Shown here piece after piece: positions 9,010 through 19,594 of a stretch of DNA of 64,000 nt (position 1 is the stretch's first letter; each line of letters begins with the position of its first letter). The notes beneath the pieces were generated by a model. It did not search any database. It was not told the origin of the DNA and saw nothing but the letters and a program-made list of their open reading frames with translations. Origin of the DNA: an uncultured Clostridia bacterium (lineage in GTDB: Bacteria; Bacillota; Clostridia; TANB77; CAG-508); the NCBI GenBank assembly GCA_944386415.1, contig CALXAY010000003.1:18066-82065 (forward strand). Reading direction: 5' to 3'. The position numbers were made by a program, and so were the translations under genes.

Positions 9010-10014
9010 TTAAGCCTTCATAGCTTCTTCTACTGCAACTGCTACTGCAACTGAAGCTCCAACCATTGGGTTGTTACCCATACCAATTAGTCCCATCATT
9101 TCTACGTGTGCTGGTACTGAAGAAGAACCTGCAAATTGTGCATCTGAGTGCATTCTTCCCATTGTATCTGTCATACCATATGAAGCTGGTCCTGCTGCCA
9201 TGTTATCTGGATGTAATGTTCTTCCTGTTCCTCCACCTGAAGCAACTGAGAAGTATTTTTTACCTGCTTCTATTCTTTCTTTTTTGTATGTACCTGCTAC
9301 TGGGTGTTGGAATCTTGTTGGGTTTGTTGAGTTTCCTGTAATTGAAACATCAACGTCTTCAAGCCACATGATTGCTACACCTTCTCTTACATCATTTGCT
9401 CCATAGCATTTAACTTTTGATCTTTCTCCATCAGAGTAAGCAATTTCTTCAACTACTTTTACTTTTCCTGTAAAGTAATCAAAATCTGTTTTCACATAAG
9501 TAAATCCATTTATTCTTGAAATTACTTGTGCTGCATCTTTTCCAAGTCCATTTAATATAACTCTTAAAGGTTCTTTTCTTACTTTATTTGCTGATTTTGC
9601 AATTCCAATTGCACCTTCTGCTGCTGCAAAACTTTCATGTCCTGCTAAAAAAGCAAAACATTTTGTATCTTCTGATAATAACATAGATGCTAAATTTCCA
9701 TGTCCTAATCCTACTTTTCTATCATCTGCAACAGAACCCGGAATACAAAAAGCTTGTAAACCTTCTCCAATTGCTTTTGCTGCATCAGCTGCTTTTGTAC
9801 AACCTTTTTTTATTGCTATTGCTGCACCTAAAGTATAAGCCCAACATGCATTTTCAAAACAAATTGGTTGAACTCCTTTTACTATTTCGTATGGATTGAA
9901 ACCTTTATCTGTACATATTTTTAAGGCATCTTCAAAATCTTTAATTCCGTATTTTTCCATAACTGGTTTTATTTGGTCTATTCTTCTTTCATAACTTTCA
10001 AATGTTACTGCCAT
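9010..10014 (-). CDS. GGGtGRT protein
   Basis: A 334-residue protein carrying the family-naming segment SGGGTGRTLHPDNM (about residue 265), plus ACWAYTLGAA and LGHGNLASMLLSEDTKCFAFLAGHESFAAAEG. The family is common in anaerobic clostridia and usually sits beside a NifU-like scaffold, as here (the scaffold gene is upstream). Its biochemical role is not established; a part in iron-sulfur or sulfur metabolism is inferred from the neighbour. The ribosome binding site is AGGAGG with the ATG at 10014. Confidence 0.9.
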   Translation of the reverse strand: MAVTFESYERRIDQIKPVMEKYGIKDFEDALKICTDKGFNPYEIVKGVQPICFENACWAYTLGAAIAIKKGCTKAADAAKAIGEGLQAFCIPGSVADDRKVGLGHGNLASMLLSEDTKCFAFLAGHESFAAAEGAIGIAKSANKVRKEPLRVILNGLGKDAAQVISRINGFTYVKTDFDYFTGKVKVVEEIAYSDGERSKVKCYGANDVREGVAIMWLEDVDVSITGNSTNPTRFQHPVAGTYKKERIEAGKKYFSVASGGGTGRTLHPDNMAAGPASYGMTDTMGRMHSDAQFAGSSSVPAHVEMMGLIGMGNNPMVGASVAVAVAVEEAMKA

Positions 10015-10056
10015 TTTATTTCCTCCTATTATTAGATATTATTTTATTTTTCAAGA

Positions 10057-10108
10057 TGTGTCCCTAATTGGACATTTTGTCCAAAAGGAAACGTCCCCAA
10101 TTGGACAT
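10057..10108 (+). repeat. REP element of the RAYT family, copy 1
   Basis: Near-identical to copies at 54107, 55074 and 62322. It holds two nested hairpins: TTGGACA-TTT-TGTCCAA, then TGTCCAA with a loop containing GGAAACGTCCCC closed by TTGGACA. The last base touches the TAA stop of the NifU-like gene. Confidence 0.85.
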
Positions 10109-10800
10109 TATTCTTCTCTTGGATCTATTGTTTTTACTGCTTCATCAAATCTTCCATATGTTCCTGTTGCTTTTTCTATTGCTTCTTTTGGATCAATTCC
10201 TTTTTTAATATTATCCATCATCTTTCCTAAATGAACATATTTATATCCTATTATTTGATCATCTTTATCTAATCCTAATTCTAAGATATATCCTTCTGTT
10301 AATTGTAAGTATCTAGGTCCTTTTAAAGAACTTGAATATATTGTTCCAACTTGTGATGTATGTCCTTTTCCTAAGTCTTCAAGCCCTGCTCCTACAGGAA
10401 GACCTCCTTCTGAGAATGCTGTTTGGCTTCTTCCATATACTATTTGTAAGAATAATTCTCTCATAGCTGTATTAATTGCATCACAAACTAAATCTGTATT
10501 TAATGCTTCTAGAATTGTCTTTCCTGTTAATATTTCTCCTGCCATTGCTGCAGAATGTGTCATTCCAGAACATCCTAATGTTTCTATTAATGCTTCTTGT
10601 ATAATTCCATCTTTTATATTTAATGTTAACTTACAAGCTCCTTGTTGAGGTGCACACCATCCAACACCATGTGTTAGTCCTGATATGTCTTTTATTTCTT
10701 TTGCTTTTACCCATTTTCCTTCTTCTGGTATTGGTGCTGGTCCGTGGTCTACTCCTTTACGAACATAGCACATGTCTTCTAATTCTTTTGAATAAGTCAT
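10108..10800 (-). CDS. NifU-like iron-sulfur cluster assembly scaffold
   Basis: About 230 residues. It has a NifU N-terminal type fold with cysteines in MCYVRKG (about 12), GWCAPQQGAC (about 50-56) and LGCSGMTHSAAMAGEI (about 78), the ligand pattern of the scaffold. An extra C-terminal part contains KGPRYLQLTEGY. The ATG at 10800 is preferred because GAAAGGAG lies 9 bp upstream; an ATG at 10818 would put that site inside the gene. It is followed by the GGGtGRT gene, the usual clostridial arrangement, with a REP element in the 90-bp gap. Confidence 0.85.
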   Translation of the reverse strand: MTYSKELEDMCYVRKGVDHGPAPIPEEGKWVKAKEIKDISGLTHGVGWCAPQQGACKLTLNIKDGIIQEALIETLGCSGMTHSAAMAGEILTGKTILEALNTDLVCDAINTAMRELFLQIVYGRSQTAFSEGGLPVGAGLEDLGKGHTSQVGTIYSSSLKGPRYLQLTEGYILELGLDKDDQIIGYKYVHLGKMMDNIKKGIDPKEAIEKATGTYGRFDEAVKTIDPREE

Positions 10801-10903
10801 TTTAATTGCTCCTTTCATTACTTTAAGTTTTTTTACATATATTTATTACATTTTAGGTCTTACCTAAAAATTAATAACTTTTTTATAAATTTAAAATTTT
10901 TAA

Positions 10904-11710
10904 TTAATTATTATTTTTTTTCTTATATTTCTCTTCATATTTTTTTATTTGATCTTCTGATAATAATAATTGATTCTTTCTTTTTGGCTTATTTTTTTCT
11001 GTTTCTACTTTTAATTCTTTTTCATAGCTATATTTCTCAATACCAATATCACTATCTCTATTATTATTAACATCAATATTGTTATAGTCATTTCTACTGA
11101 TATCATTATTGTTACTACTAGTTTCATCTGTATTATATGCAATTTTATTTTCTACATCCCTTATATATATGCCTGTTTCATATGTTTCTTTTCTTCTTAT
11201 TGTTTTTGGTCCTAGTAAATATCTTTTTAAAATTTCTTTATCATTTTTATTTATTTGTTCTTCCCCAATTCCTAAATATTCATATCTCCATATAATATGC
11301 CTTTCATAACTATTAAACTCACTATGTTCTAAGTCTTCGTAGTTATATTCTACTTTAAATTTCATATTTTGAATTGACATTGTTATATTTGACCATAATG
11401 CACCTGTTTCTGACTTTCTAAATTCTTCTCTAAGTTGCTTTATTTTTACATATAAAATACTCACCAATTTCATATAATCATTTTCATCTAAATTAAATTT
11501 ATTTGGTATTTCATATACATTAACAGGTTTCTTTTTAAATATGCCTTTTGGTATATAATAAAAATATAGTTCTCCTTTTTTCTCTCCATTTGGCCTATCT
11601 ATTACTGAACTATATAAAAATAGTTTATCCCATTTTTCTGGTATCATATAATACAATTTTTTCTGTATATCTTCGTATATTTCTTTAATTTTCTTTGTGT
11701 GATTTAACAT
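10904..11710 (-). CDS. YezG/DUF600-family immunity protein with Asn-rich tail
   Basis: 268 residues. The first 170 match the YezG (DUF600) antitoxin family by pattern: IPEKWDKLFLYSSVIDR, GELYFYYIPKGIFKKKPVNVYEIPNKF, then a KVEYNYEDLEHSEFNS strand and a WRYEYLG end. These proteins neutralise polymorphic LXG-type toxins such as YeeF. No toxin gene is adjacent, so it is an orphan. The C-terminal 80 residues are low-complexity (Asn, Asp, Lys, Glu), unlike the standard family. It follows gpmI by 4 bp and is probably co-transcribed with it. Confidence 0.7.
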   Translation of the reverse strand: MLNHTKKIKEIYEDIQKKLYYMIPEKWDKLFLYSSVIDRPNGEKKGELYFYYIPKGIFKKKPVNVYEIPNKFNLDENDYMKLVSILYVKIKQLREEFRKSETGALWSNITMSIQNMKFKVEYNYEDLEHSEFNSYERHIIWRYEYLGIGEEQINKNDKEILKRYLLGPKTIRRKETYETGIYIRDVENKIAYNTDETSSNNNDISRNDYNNIDVNNNRDSDIGIEKYSYEKELKVETEKNKPKRKNQLLLSEDQIKKYEEKYKKKNNN

Positions 11711-11714
11711 ACTT

Positions 11715-13256
11715 TTATTCCTCGTTTAATAAACTTATTCCAGTCATTTCTTCTGGTTTTTCTAAATTCATTAAGTCAAGCATTGTTGGTGCTAAATCTG
11801 CTAATTTTCCATCCTTCTTTAACTTTAAACTTTTACTATCTGTTACTAATATTAATGGTACTGGATTTGTTGTATGTGCAGTATGTGGTTCTCCTGTCTT
11901 ATAGTCTATCATTTGTTCTGCATTTCCGTGATCAGCTGTTATAATCAAATTCCCATGTTTTTGCTCTACAAGTTCTACCACTTTTCCTACACACTCATCT
12001 ATTGCTTGAACTGCTTTTATTGCTGCTGGTAAACTTCCTGTATGTCCTACCATATCAGTATTTGCATAGTTTAATATTATGCAATCATATTTATCTTTTT
12101 GTATTGCTTCTAATACTTTATCTGTTACCTCATATGCACTCATTTCTGGTTTCATATCATATGTTTCTACTTTAGGTGATGGTACTAATATTCTATCTTC
12201 TCCAGGATATTGTTTTTCTTCTCCTCCATTAAAGAAGAATGTAACATGTGCATATTTTTCAGTTTCTGCAATTCTTAGTTGTGTATATCCTTTTTTACTA
12301 ATATATTCTCCAAATGTGTTTTTTAATGTTTCTTTCTTAAATGCTATATGAACATTTGGCATTGTTTCATCATAACTTGTAAAACATACGAAATAAAGAT
12401 TTAAATCTTTTTTAGTTTCAAATCCATCAAATTCTGGATCCACTAATGCTCTTGTTATTTGTCTTGCTCTATCTGGTCTAAAGTTAAAAAATATTACTGA
12501 ATCATTTTTTTCTATTTTAGCTACTGGTGTATCTCCATTACAAATTATTGTTGGTTCTACAAATTCATCAAACACTTCTTTTTGATAAGAGTCCTCTATT
12601 GCACCTATCGCTGAACCTGCTTTATTTCCTATTCCATTTACTAACGCATCATAAGATTTTTTAACTCTTTCCCATCTCTTATCTCTATCCATACTATAAA
12701 ATCTACCAGATATGCTTGCAATCTTTCCTATTTCTTTTTCTTTCATTTTATCTTGTAATTTTATAATATAACTTTCTCCTGATGCTGGTGGAGTATCTCT
12801 ACCATCTAAAAAACAGTGTACATATACATCTTCAAAATCTCTTCTTTTGGCCATTTCAAGCAATCCAAAAAGATGACGAATATGGCTATGAACTCCTCCA
12901 TCTGAAAGTAGACCCAAAATGTGCAATTTAGAATGATTTTTCTTACAATTTTCTATTGCTGATATAAATTCTGGATTAGTAAAGAAATCCCCATCTTCTA
13001 TTGATTTTGTTATTCTAGTTAATTCTTGATATACAATTCTTCCTGCTCCTATATTTGTATGTCCCACTTCAGAATTTCCCATTTGTCCATCTGGTAATCC
13101 TACTGCTAATCCACTTGTTCTTATTTCTGTATTTGGATATTTTTTCATTAATTTGTCTATATTGGGTGTTTTAGCTAATTTTATAGCATTTCCATCTTTG
13201 TTTGGATTATCTCCAAATCCGTCTAATATCATTAGCATCGTTAGTTTATCTTTCAT
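11715..13256 (-). CDS. gpmI: 2,3-bisphosphoglycerate-independent phosphoglycerate mutase
   Basis: 513 residues, full length. It converts 3- to 2-phosphoglycerate and needs Mn2+. Visible motifs are [12 protein letters not shown] (metal Asp), [17 protein letters not shown] with the catalytic Ser (about residue 62), [20 protein letters not shown] and the C-terminal [11 protein letters not shown] metal cluster. It is the last glycolytic gene of the gap-pgk-tpi-gpmI series. The ribosome binding site AAAGGACGG lies about 12 bp before the ATG. Confidence 0.97.
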   Translation of the reverse strand: MKDKLTMLMILDGFGDNPNKDGNAIKLAKTPNIDKLMKKYPNTEIRTSGLAVGLPDGQMGNSEVGHTNIGAGRIVYQELTRITKSIEDGDFFTNPEFISAIENCKKNHSKLHILGLLSDGGVHSHIRHLFGLLEMAKRRDFEDVYVHCFLDGRDTPPASGESYIIKLQDKMKEKEIGKIASISGRFYSMDRDKRWERVKKSYDALVNGIGNKAGSAIGAIEDSYQKEVFDEFVEPTIICNGDTPVAKIEKNDSVIFFNFRPDRARQITRALVDPEFDGFETKKDLNLYFVCFTSYDETMPNVHIAFKKETLKNTFGEYISKKGYTQLRIAETEKYAHVTFFFNGGEEKQYPGEDRILVPSPKVETYDMKPEMSAYEVTDKVLEAIQKDKYDCIILNYANTDMVGHTGSLPAAIKAVQAIDECVGKVVELVEQKHGNLIITADHGNAEQMIDYKTGEPHTAHTTNPVPLILVTDSKSLKLKKDGKLADLAPTMLDLMNLEKPEEMTGISLLNEE

Positions 13257-13285
13257 TTTATTTCTTACCGTCCTTTTCTCTTTGA

Positions 13286-13377
13286 AGCTGTTTTTTAGGA
13301 CGGGGTCAAAAAACAGCTCCTTTATTTTTTTATTTTTACATAAGAGATGTTTTTTGACCCCGTCCTAAAAAACATCT
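13286..13377. repeat. BIME-like pair of inverted REP-like hairpins
   Basis: Two hairpins (13286-13318 and 13345-13377) share an identical 23-bp core in opposite orientation. Each has stem TTTTTT/AAAAAA and an 11-nt loop (AGGACGGGGTC or its exact complement), so the loops could also pair with each other. The second hairpin begins at the stop codon of tpiA. The 27-bp spacer is T-rich. Confidence 0.75.
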
Positions 13378-14129
13378 TATTTATCAAAATTTACTATTTT
13401 GCTGAACTCTTCTGCTTTTAAGCTTGCTCCTCCAACTAGTCCTCCGTCAATATCTGACATTCCGAATAGTTCTTTGCTATTTCCTGATTTTACGCTTCCG
13501 CCATATTGTATTATAACTCTAGAAGCTGTTTCTTGTCCATAGATTTCCTGAATTTTATTTCTAATTTCTTTTATAGAATTATTTGCATCTTCACTAGTTG
13601 CTGTCTTTCCCGTTCCAATTGCCCAAATTGGTTCATAAGCGATTATTGTACTTTCTACTTGAGTTTTAGTTAACCCATCTAATGCAAGTTCTGTTTGTTT
13701 TGTAATTTTATCAGTTGTTTTTCCTGCTTCTCTTTCTTCTAATGTTTCTCCAACACATACTATTGGTTTTAATCCATATTTAAATGCTGCTTTTACTTTT
13801 TTATTTACTGTTTCATCTGTTTCAGCAAAATACTCTCTTCTTTCTGAATGTCCTATTATTACATATTCTACATTTATTGATTTTAACATTTTTCCTGAAA
13901 CTTCACCTGTATATGCTCCTGATTCTTCAAAATGCATATTTTGTGCCCCTATTTTTATGTTTGTATTTTGTGCTGTAAGTAGAGCGTAAAATAAATCTGT
14001 ATATGGAACACATAATATTACTTCATTTTCTGTATCTTTTACAAGTGGTGTTAATTCATTTATAAATTCTATTGCTTCTCCTGGAAGCATGTTCATTTTC
14101 CAATTTCCTGCTATTACTTTTCTTCTCAT
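13377..14129 (-). CDS. tpiA: Triose-phosphate isomerase
   Basis: 250 residues, normal length. It interconverts dihydroxyacetone phosphate and glyceraldehyde 3-phosphate. Visible residues are AGNWKMN (Asn, Lys), IIGHSERR (catalytic His), YEPIWAIGTGKTA (catalytic Glu and flexible loop) and GGLVGGASL (phosphate). It sits between pgk and gpmI in the glycolytic cluster. The RBS GAAAGGAAG precedes the ATG. Confidence 0.98.
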   Translation of the reverse strand: MRRKVIAGNWKMNMLPGEAIEFINELTPLVKDTENEVILCVPYTDLFYALLTAQNTNIKIGAQNMHFEESGAYTGEVSGKMLKSINVEYVIIGHSERREYFAETDETVNKKVKAAFKYGLKPIVCVGETLEEREAGKTTDKITKQTELALDGLTKTQVESTIIAYEPIWAIGTGKTATSEDANNSIKEIRNKIQEIYGQETASRVIIQYGGSVKSGNSKELFGMSDIDGGLVGGASLKAEEFSKIVNFDK

Positions 14130-14169
14130 AATAATCTTCCTTTCTTTATATTTATATATTCATGATTTT

Positions 14170-14194
14170 AAGGGGAAGTTTTTTATTTCCCCTT
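14170..14194 (-). terminator. Hairpin between pgk and tpiA, weak terminator
   Basis: Stem AAGGGGAA/TTCCCCTT with a 9-nt A/T loop, just after the pgk stop. No clear T-run follows on the minus strand, so partial termination or mRNA processing is likelier than a full stop. Confidence 0.45.
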
Positions 14195-14199
14195 AAATT

Positions 14200-15384
14200 T
14201 TATTTATCTTGTAAACATTCTATTCCTGGTAACTTTTTACCTTCTAAGAATTCTAATGATGCTCCACCGCCTGTTGATATATGTGTCATTTTATCTTGAA
14301 GTCCTGCTTTTCTTACTGCTGCTGCTGAATCACCACCACCAATTATTGTTGTTGCATCTAATTCTGATAAAACTTTTGCTATTGCATTTGTTCCTTTTGC
14401 AAATTGGTCAAATTCAAATAATCCTAGTGGTCCATTCCATACTACTGTTTTTGCATTTCTTAATTCTTCTGAGAACATTTCTATTGTTTTTTCTCCAATA
14501 TCAAATCCTTCCCAATCATCTGGAATTTCTGTCCAGGCTACTGTTTTACTTTCTGTATCTGGTTTAAATTCTTTACCTACTCTAGTATCTACTGGAAGCA
14601 TGAATTTTACACCTTTATCTTTTGCTTTTTGCATTAATTCTCTAGCTAAATCTAATTTATCTTCCTCACACATTGAATTTCCAACACTATATCCTTGTGC
14701 TTTAAAGAATGTATAAGCCATTCCTCCACCAATCATTAATGTATCTACTTTTTCTAATAAACTATCAATTACTCCTATTTTATCAGATACTTTAGCTCCA
14801 CCTAAGATTGCCATAAATGGTCTTACTGGATTATTTAAAGCATCTCCTAAGAATTTTAATTCTTTTTCAATTAAAAATCCTGATACTGCTGGTAAGTATG
14901 ATGCCACTCCTACTGTTGAGCTATGTGCTCTATGAGCTGCACCAAATGCATCATTTACATATACTTCTGCCATGCTAGCCAAAGTTTTACTAAATTCTGG
15001 ATCATTATCTGTTTCTTCTCTATGGAATCTAACATTTTCTAATAATAATATTTCTCCTTCTTTTAGGTTAGTTGCTTTAAATTTAGCATCTTCTCCTATA
15101 ACGTCTTTTGCCATAATAACATCTTGATTTAATAATCTTGATAATTCTTTTGCCACTGGCTCTAAAGAAAATTCTTTTTTAAACTCTCCTTTTGGTCTTC
15201 CTAAGTGAGAGCATAAAATAATACTGCAATTTTGTTCTAGTAAATATTTTATAGTTGGTAATGCAGCTACTATTCTTGTATTATCTGTAATATTTCTATT
15301 TTCATCTAATGGTACATTAAAGTCACATCTAACTAAAACTTTTTTTCCTTTCAAATCAATATCTTTTACTGTCTTTTTACTCAT
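14200..15384 (-). CDS. pgk: Phosphoglycerate kinase
   Basis: 394 residues. It makes ATP from 1,3-bisphosphoglycerate. Motifs: [13 protein letters not shown] (residues 15-27), [24 protein letters not shown], the [11 protein letters not shown] hinge and the C-terminal [11 protein letters not shown] with [14 protein letters not shown]. It sits between gap and tpiA. A terminator between gap and pgk suggests pgk-tpi-gpmI also has its own or read-through transcription. The RBS is AAAGGAGG. Confidence 0.98.
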   Translation of the reverse strand: MSKKTVKDIDLKGKKVLVRCDFNVPLDENRNITDNTRIVAALPTIKYLLEQNCSIILCSHLGRPKGEFKKEFSLEPVAKELSRLLNQDVIMAKDVIGEDAKFKATNLKEGEILLLENVRFHREETDNDPEFSKTLASMAEVYVNDAFGAAHRAHSSTVGVASYLPAVSGFLIEKELKFLGDALNNPVRPFMAILGGAKVSDKIGVIDSLLEKVDTLMIGGGMAYTFFKAQGYSVGNSMCEEDKLDLARELMQKAKDKGVKFMLPVDTRVGKEFKPDTESKTVAWTEIPDDWEGFDIGEKTIEMFSEELRNAKTVVWNGPLGLFEFDQFAKGTNAIAKVLSELDATTIIGGGDSAAAVRKAGLQDKMTHISTGGGASLEFLEGKKLPGIECLQDK

Positions 15385-15461
15385 TTTTTTATTCCTCCTT
15401 TATTTCTTTTATTAGTTTGCACAATTTTCCTTATTTTATAAGACAAACCTATTTTATAACA

Positions 15462-15490
15462 AAAAAGAGCACTTTTCAAGTACTCTTTTT
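15462..15490 (-). terminator. Terminator between gap and pgk
   Basis: Stem AAAAAGAG/CTCTTTTT (with an extra C-A flank) and a loop of about 11 nt, with A/T-rich runs either side. It lies 28 bp after the gap stop codon and would set gap expression apart from the downstream genes. Confidence 0.75.
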
Positions 15491-15517
15491 AATTTTTTTG
15501 CACATATTTAATTTATA

Positions 15518-16549
<1,032 letters not shown>

Positions 16550-16640
16550 TTATTACCTCACTTAAGGCATTTATTATTCTATACCAAAATATTCCATATT
16601 GCAAGTAGTATTTTAAAAGTTTTTTATAAAGTTATAACAA

Positions 16641-16674
16641 AGAAAAAGGAGCCTTCAGTATGACTCCTTTTTCT
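16641..16674 (-). terminator. Terminator of the GC-richer gene at 16709
   Basis: Perfect 11-bp stem AGAAAAAGGAG/CTCCTTTTTCT with a 12-nt loop, followed by TTG on the minus strand. Confidence 0.8.
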
Positions 16675-16708
16675 AACCAAACACAGTTGTATTTGGATTT
16701 TGCCAGTT

Positions 16709-17089
16709 TTAGCAGTTAATCTGCACTTCCCAACACTTGTCTTTGGGAGTTCCTCCAATGACCATGAAGCCTTTCCTTTCATCATCAAGGCATGTGATTG
16801 CACTGAGCTTAGTTACATAGGGCAGTATGGTTTCTATCTCCCCTTTAATGTAATCCTCATATTCTTCATCACACTCAATGGTGATAAAGTCAGTATCACA
16901 CGCTTCTTGACAAATCTTAATCATTTGTTCAAGTCCTACAAGTTCTGAGACATGAATGTTCCATTCTACAGGCTTCTTCGAAGAAAAGTCAATAGAAAAA
17001 ACACTCGAGAACCTAACCCTGTCCTCATCGGCAAAGCACCACCTCCATGAATTCAGGTCGTTCTCCACGTGCAAAAGCATCAACCTCAT
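16709..17089 (-). CDS. Small GC-richer protein of unknown function
   Basis: 126 residues, no family recognised. It is acidic, with six cysteines and several tryptophans, no signal peptide and no membrane helix. Its DNA is visibly richer in G and C than the glycolytic genes beside it. It is a solitary unit with its own promoter (17150-17178), an AGAAAGGACAG ribosome binding site and its own terminator. The neighbour at 17252 shares the same leader motif, GTAGAAAGGACA. These traits suggest horizontal origin. Confidence 0.65.
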   Translation of the reverse strand: MRLMLLHVENDLNSWRWCFADEDRVRFSSVFSIDFSSKKPVEWNIHVSELVGLEQMIKICQEACDTDFITIECDEEYEDYIKGEIETILPYVTKLSAITCLDDERKGFMVIGGTPKDKCWEVQINC

Positions 17090-17149
17090 TTTCTGTCCTT
17101 TCTACTATTGCTAGTGCTGGGTACTGGCTGGTAGCTGTACCTACTATAT

Positions 17150-17178
17150 ATAATACCACAAAAATCAGATTTTTTCAA
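17150..17178 (-). promoter_or_regulatory. Promoter of the small gene at 16709
   Basis: On the minus strand TTGAAA (17178-17173), a 17-bp spacer and TATTAT (17155-17150). It gives a leader of about 55 nt before the ATG at 17089. Confidence 0.6.
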
Positions 17179-17207
17179 CTTATGTCAACTTTGTTTTTTT
17201 GTAATAT

Positions 17208-17244
17208 AAAAGGTAAGTATCCTATAAAATGATACTTACCTTTT
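17208..17244 (-). terminator. Terminator of the small gene at 17252
   Basis: Perfect 14-bp stem AAAAGGTAAGTATC and its complement with a 9-nt loop, directly after the gene end. It also insulates the gene at 16709. Confidence 0.85.
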
Positions 17245-17251
17245 AGACTCT

Positions 17252-17458
17252 TTATGGAAGTGGTGTATTAAGCTTTCTATCCCAGTCTTCTCTCATACTC
17301 TCAATCGCCTTCTTGTCATCTATAAGAAGCATACCTTCTCCATTATGATAGATAACAATTGTGACATCATCTTGAAACTTAAGAAGTCCACTTTCGTCAA
17401 TAATAGTTACTTTAACTTTCTTAAATCTATTGTGAACTTTTCCTCGATACTCTTCCAT
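17252..17458 (-). CDS. Small GC-richer protein of unknown function (68 aa)
   Basis: A 68-residue soluble protein with alternating hydrophobic and charged residues (KVKVTIIDESGLLKF, DVTIVIYHNGEGMLLIDD), suggesting a small beta domain. The leader GTAGAAAGGACA before the ATG is nearly identical to that of the gene at 16709. It is followed by its own perfect terminator. Family not recognised. Confidence 0.6.
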   Translation of the reverse strand: MEEYRGKVHNRFKKVKVTIIDESGLLKFQDDVTIVIYHNGEGMLLIDDKKAIESMREDWDRKLNTPLP

Positions 17459-17603
17459 TTTTGTCCTTTCTACTAAAAGCTATAAATTTATAGCTTTACC
17501 AAGCCACCAATTAAAAGTAAATTTATTTTACATCATATTATATATTTCTTGCAAGTAATTTCTATATTAAACTTATCATTTAAAATATATACCAGATGAT
17601 TTA

Positions 17604-19574
17604 TTACTTATACAACTTTTCTAGTACAATCAAAAACATAGCATGTGACCAACCAAGTCCAATAACCCAATTTGGTTTTAAAGTGCTATTATCTACTTGT
17701 TCTCCTAAGAAGTAATGTTTACCACAAGTCTTTACGACAAAATCAAAAGTTTCTTTTGCTTTCTTCTTTTCTCCTGTTTCTAAATAATAAAGTGTCATCC
17801 AAAGATTAGCTATAGGCCAAGGATTACCATTCATATAATGATCACCTTCAAATCTTTGGTATCCACCTGTATATGTACGTAAATGTAAATTAATACTTTC
17901 AACTGTATTTTTAACTTTATTTTCCTTTGACTTAAACACATTAAATGGATAAACTGCTCCTAAAAAGCTTATGTCCATTTTTTTATCTTCTGTATTTCTA
18001 ACATAAGAATTTTTTTGCTCATCATATAAATTCTCATTAATATAATTTTTTAATTTTCTTTGTAACTTTTCAATTTCCTTTTCATTTTTTTGAACTTTTT
18101 CTTCTTTTAATCTATTATTTTCAAATTCTGAAACATTTTTTCCAAGTGCCCTATAAATATTTAAAATAGCTTCAAATGCTGCATATATACTTGCTAAAGA
18201 ATATAGATGAATTCCTTCGCACATTTCCCACAAATCATAACTTACATGATATTTATGTTCTCTTCCACTTCTTGCCCTTGTTTCTTCTTCAATTTCATCT
18301 TTTACAACATCTCTTTTTTCTTTATCTATTCCTTCAATACCAAGCCAATCTTCAACATATTTTTTCAAAAAGTCTATTGCTTTTTCACACATTTGAAGAT
18401 TATCTTTTAAGAATTTTTCTGATTTTGTAACTTTGTAGTGTTCATAAACACCATATACAACACTTGCTGTTTCATCTACTTGATATCCCCAACAAGGAGC
18501 AAGTTTCATATCTGTAAAAAATCTTTGTTCCCACATTCCATCTTTACTTTGTGTCTTCTTACAAAATACTTTATAAAATTTTTCAGTTTCTTTTTCCATA
18601 TTTACAATATCCATAGCTTTTGTTACAAATACCGCATCTCTTGGCCAACAATAAGCATATCTTCCACATTTTGTAAAATCTTCATCTATTTCAGGTGATG
18701 CAATTATCCCTCCTGTTTCTGGATTTGTAAGTAAAGGAAATAATAATATACTTCTTTTATATATTTCAAAAATTCTTTCTTCATAACTGTTCTTAGGCTC
18801 TTTTAAGTTTAAACCATTATGAGCTTTTAAATATTTTCTCCAATAGCTTTTAGTTGCTGTATATTCTTTTTTTAAATCTAATTTAGTAATTCTATCTATT
18901 TCATCTTCTAAACTTGATATATTTCTATTCTCATCTATTAAAATACATATTTCTAAAATCTTTTTTCCTTGAGGCTCTATAATTCCTATATCATAACAAA
19001 TACTTGAATCTTTTGACATTCCTATATAGTCTTTATCATAAATTTCACCAGTTTTTATAGTATTGTAACTTCCATTTATTTGATGTTTTGAAATTTTCTC
19101 TCCTTTTGCAAATGTAGATACAGCAAAATCGTGTGCATATTGAATCATTCCATTATCTATAACTTTGCAAGACACATGGTTGTTTTTATCTGATAATAAT
19201 TCTGAATGAATATAGAACTTAGTATCTAAATCTATTTTTCCTTCATTTAAGAATGCATATCTTTTTACTAAAACATTTTCTTTTAATAACATAAAGTCTG
19301 TTTGAACTATTGTTAAATTAAAATATGTATTTGTCACTTCTGTATTTAGTATATTTGTATCTGTATCATAATATTGTTTATATCTATTATTAATATCATC
19401 ATGTAAATATATTAAATCAGATTGGTTTATCTTGACTCCTGTATGAAAGAAATTTATATATTGTCTATTATCTTTACTTGGAAAATATAGTCTTTGTAAT
19501 TCTCCTTTTCCTGTAAAAGTCGCTATCATATTCTTATTTCCTATTATGGCTTCATTTAAATATTTATCACTCAT
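17604..19574 (-). CDS. Glycoside hydrolase family 15 (glucoamylase-like) protein
   Basis: 656 residues. An N-terminal beta-sandwich (about 1-250) is followed by an alpha/alpha-barrel with the GH15 signatures GRYAYCWPRDAVFV (about residue 305), DGMWEQRFF, PCWGYQVDETASVVYG and WPIANLWMTLYYLETG near the C-terminus. There is no signal peptide, so it probably acts in the cytoplasm on maltodextrins or other alpha-glucosides. It has an RBS (TAAGGAG) of its own and lies 20 bp after the beta-CASP gene, so the two may be co-transcribed. The substrate is not certain. Confidence 0.88.
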   Translation of the reverse strand: MSDKYLNEAIIGNKNMIATFTGKGELQRLYFPSKDNRQYINFFHTGVKINQSDLIYLHDDINNRYKQYYDTDTNILNTEVTNTYFNLTIVQTDFMLLKENVLVKRYAFLNEGKIDLDTKFYIHSELLSDKNNHVSCKVIDNGMIQYAHDFAVSTFAKGEKISKHQINGSYNTIKTGEIYDKDYIGMSKDSSICYDIGIIEPQGKKILEICILIDENRNISSLEDEIDRITKLDLKKEYTATKSYWRKYLKAHNGLNLKEPKNSYEERIFEIYKRSILLFPLLTNPETGGIIASPEIDEDFTKCGRYAYCWPRDAVFVTKAMDIVNMEKETEKFYKVFCKKTQSKDGMWEQRFFTDMKLAPCWGYQVDETASVVYGVYEHYKVTKSEKFLKDNLQMCEKAIDFLKKYVEDWLGIEGIDKEKRDVVKDEIEEETRARSGREHKYHVSYDLWEMCEGIHLYSLASIYAAFEAILNIYRALGKNVSEFENNRLKEEKVQKNEKEIEKLQRKLKNYINENLYDEQKNSYVRNTEDKKMDISFLGAVYPFNVFKSKENKVKNTVESINLHLRTYTGGYQRFEGDHYMNGNPWPIANLWMTLYYLETGEKKKAKETFDFVVKTCGKHYFLGEQVDNSTLKPNWVIGLGWSHAMFLIVLEKLYK

Positions 19575-19594
19575 ATCTGTTTATTCTCCTTAAT

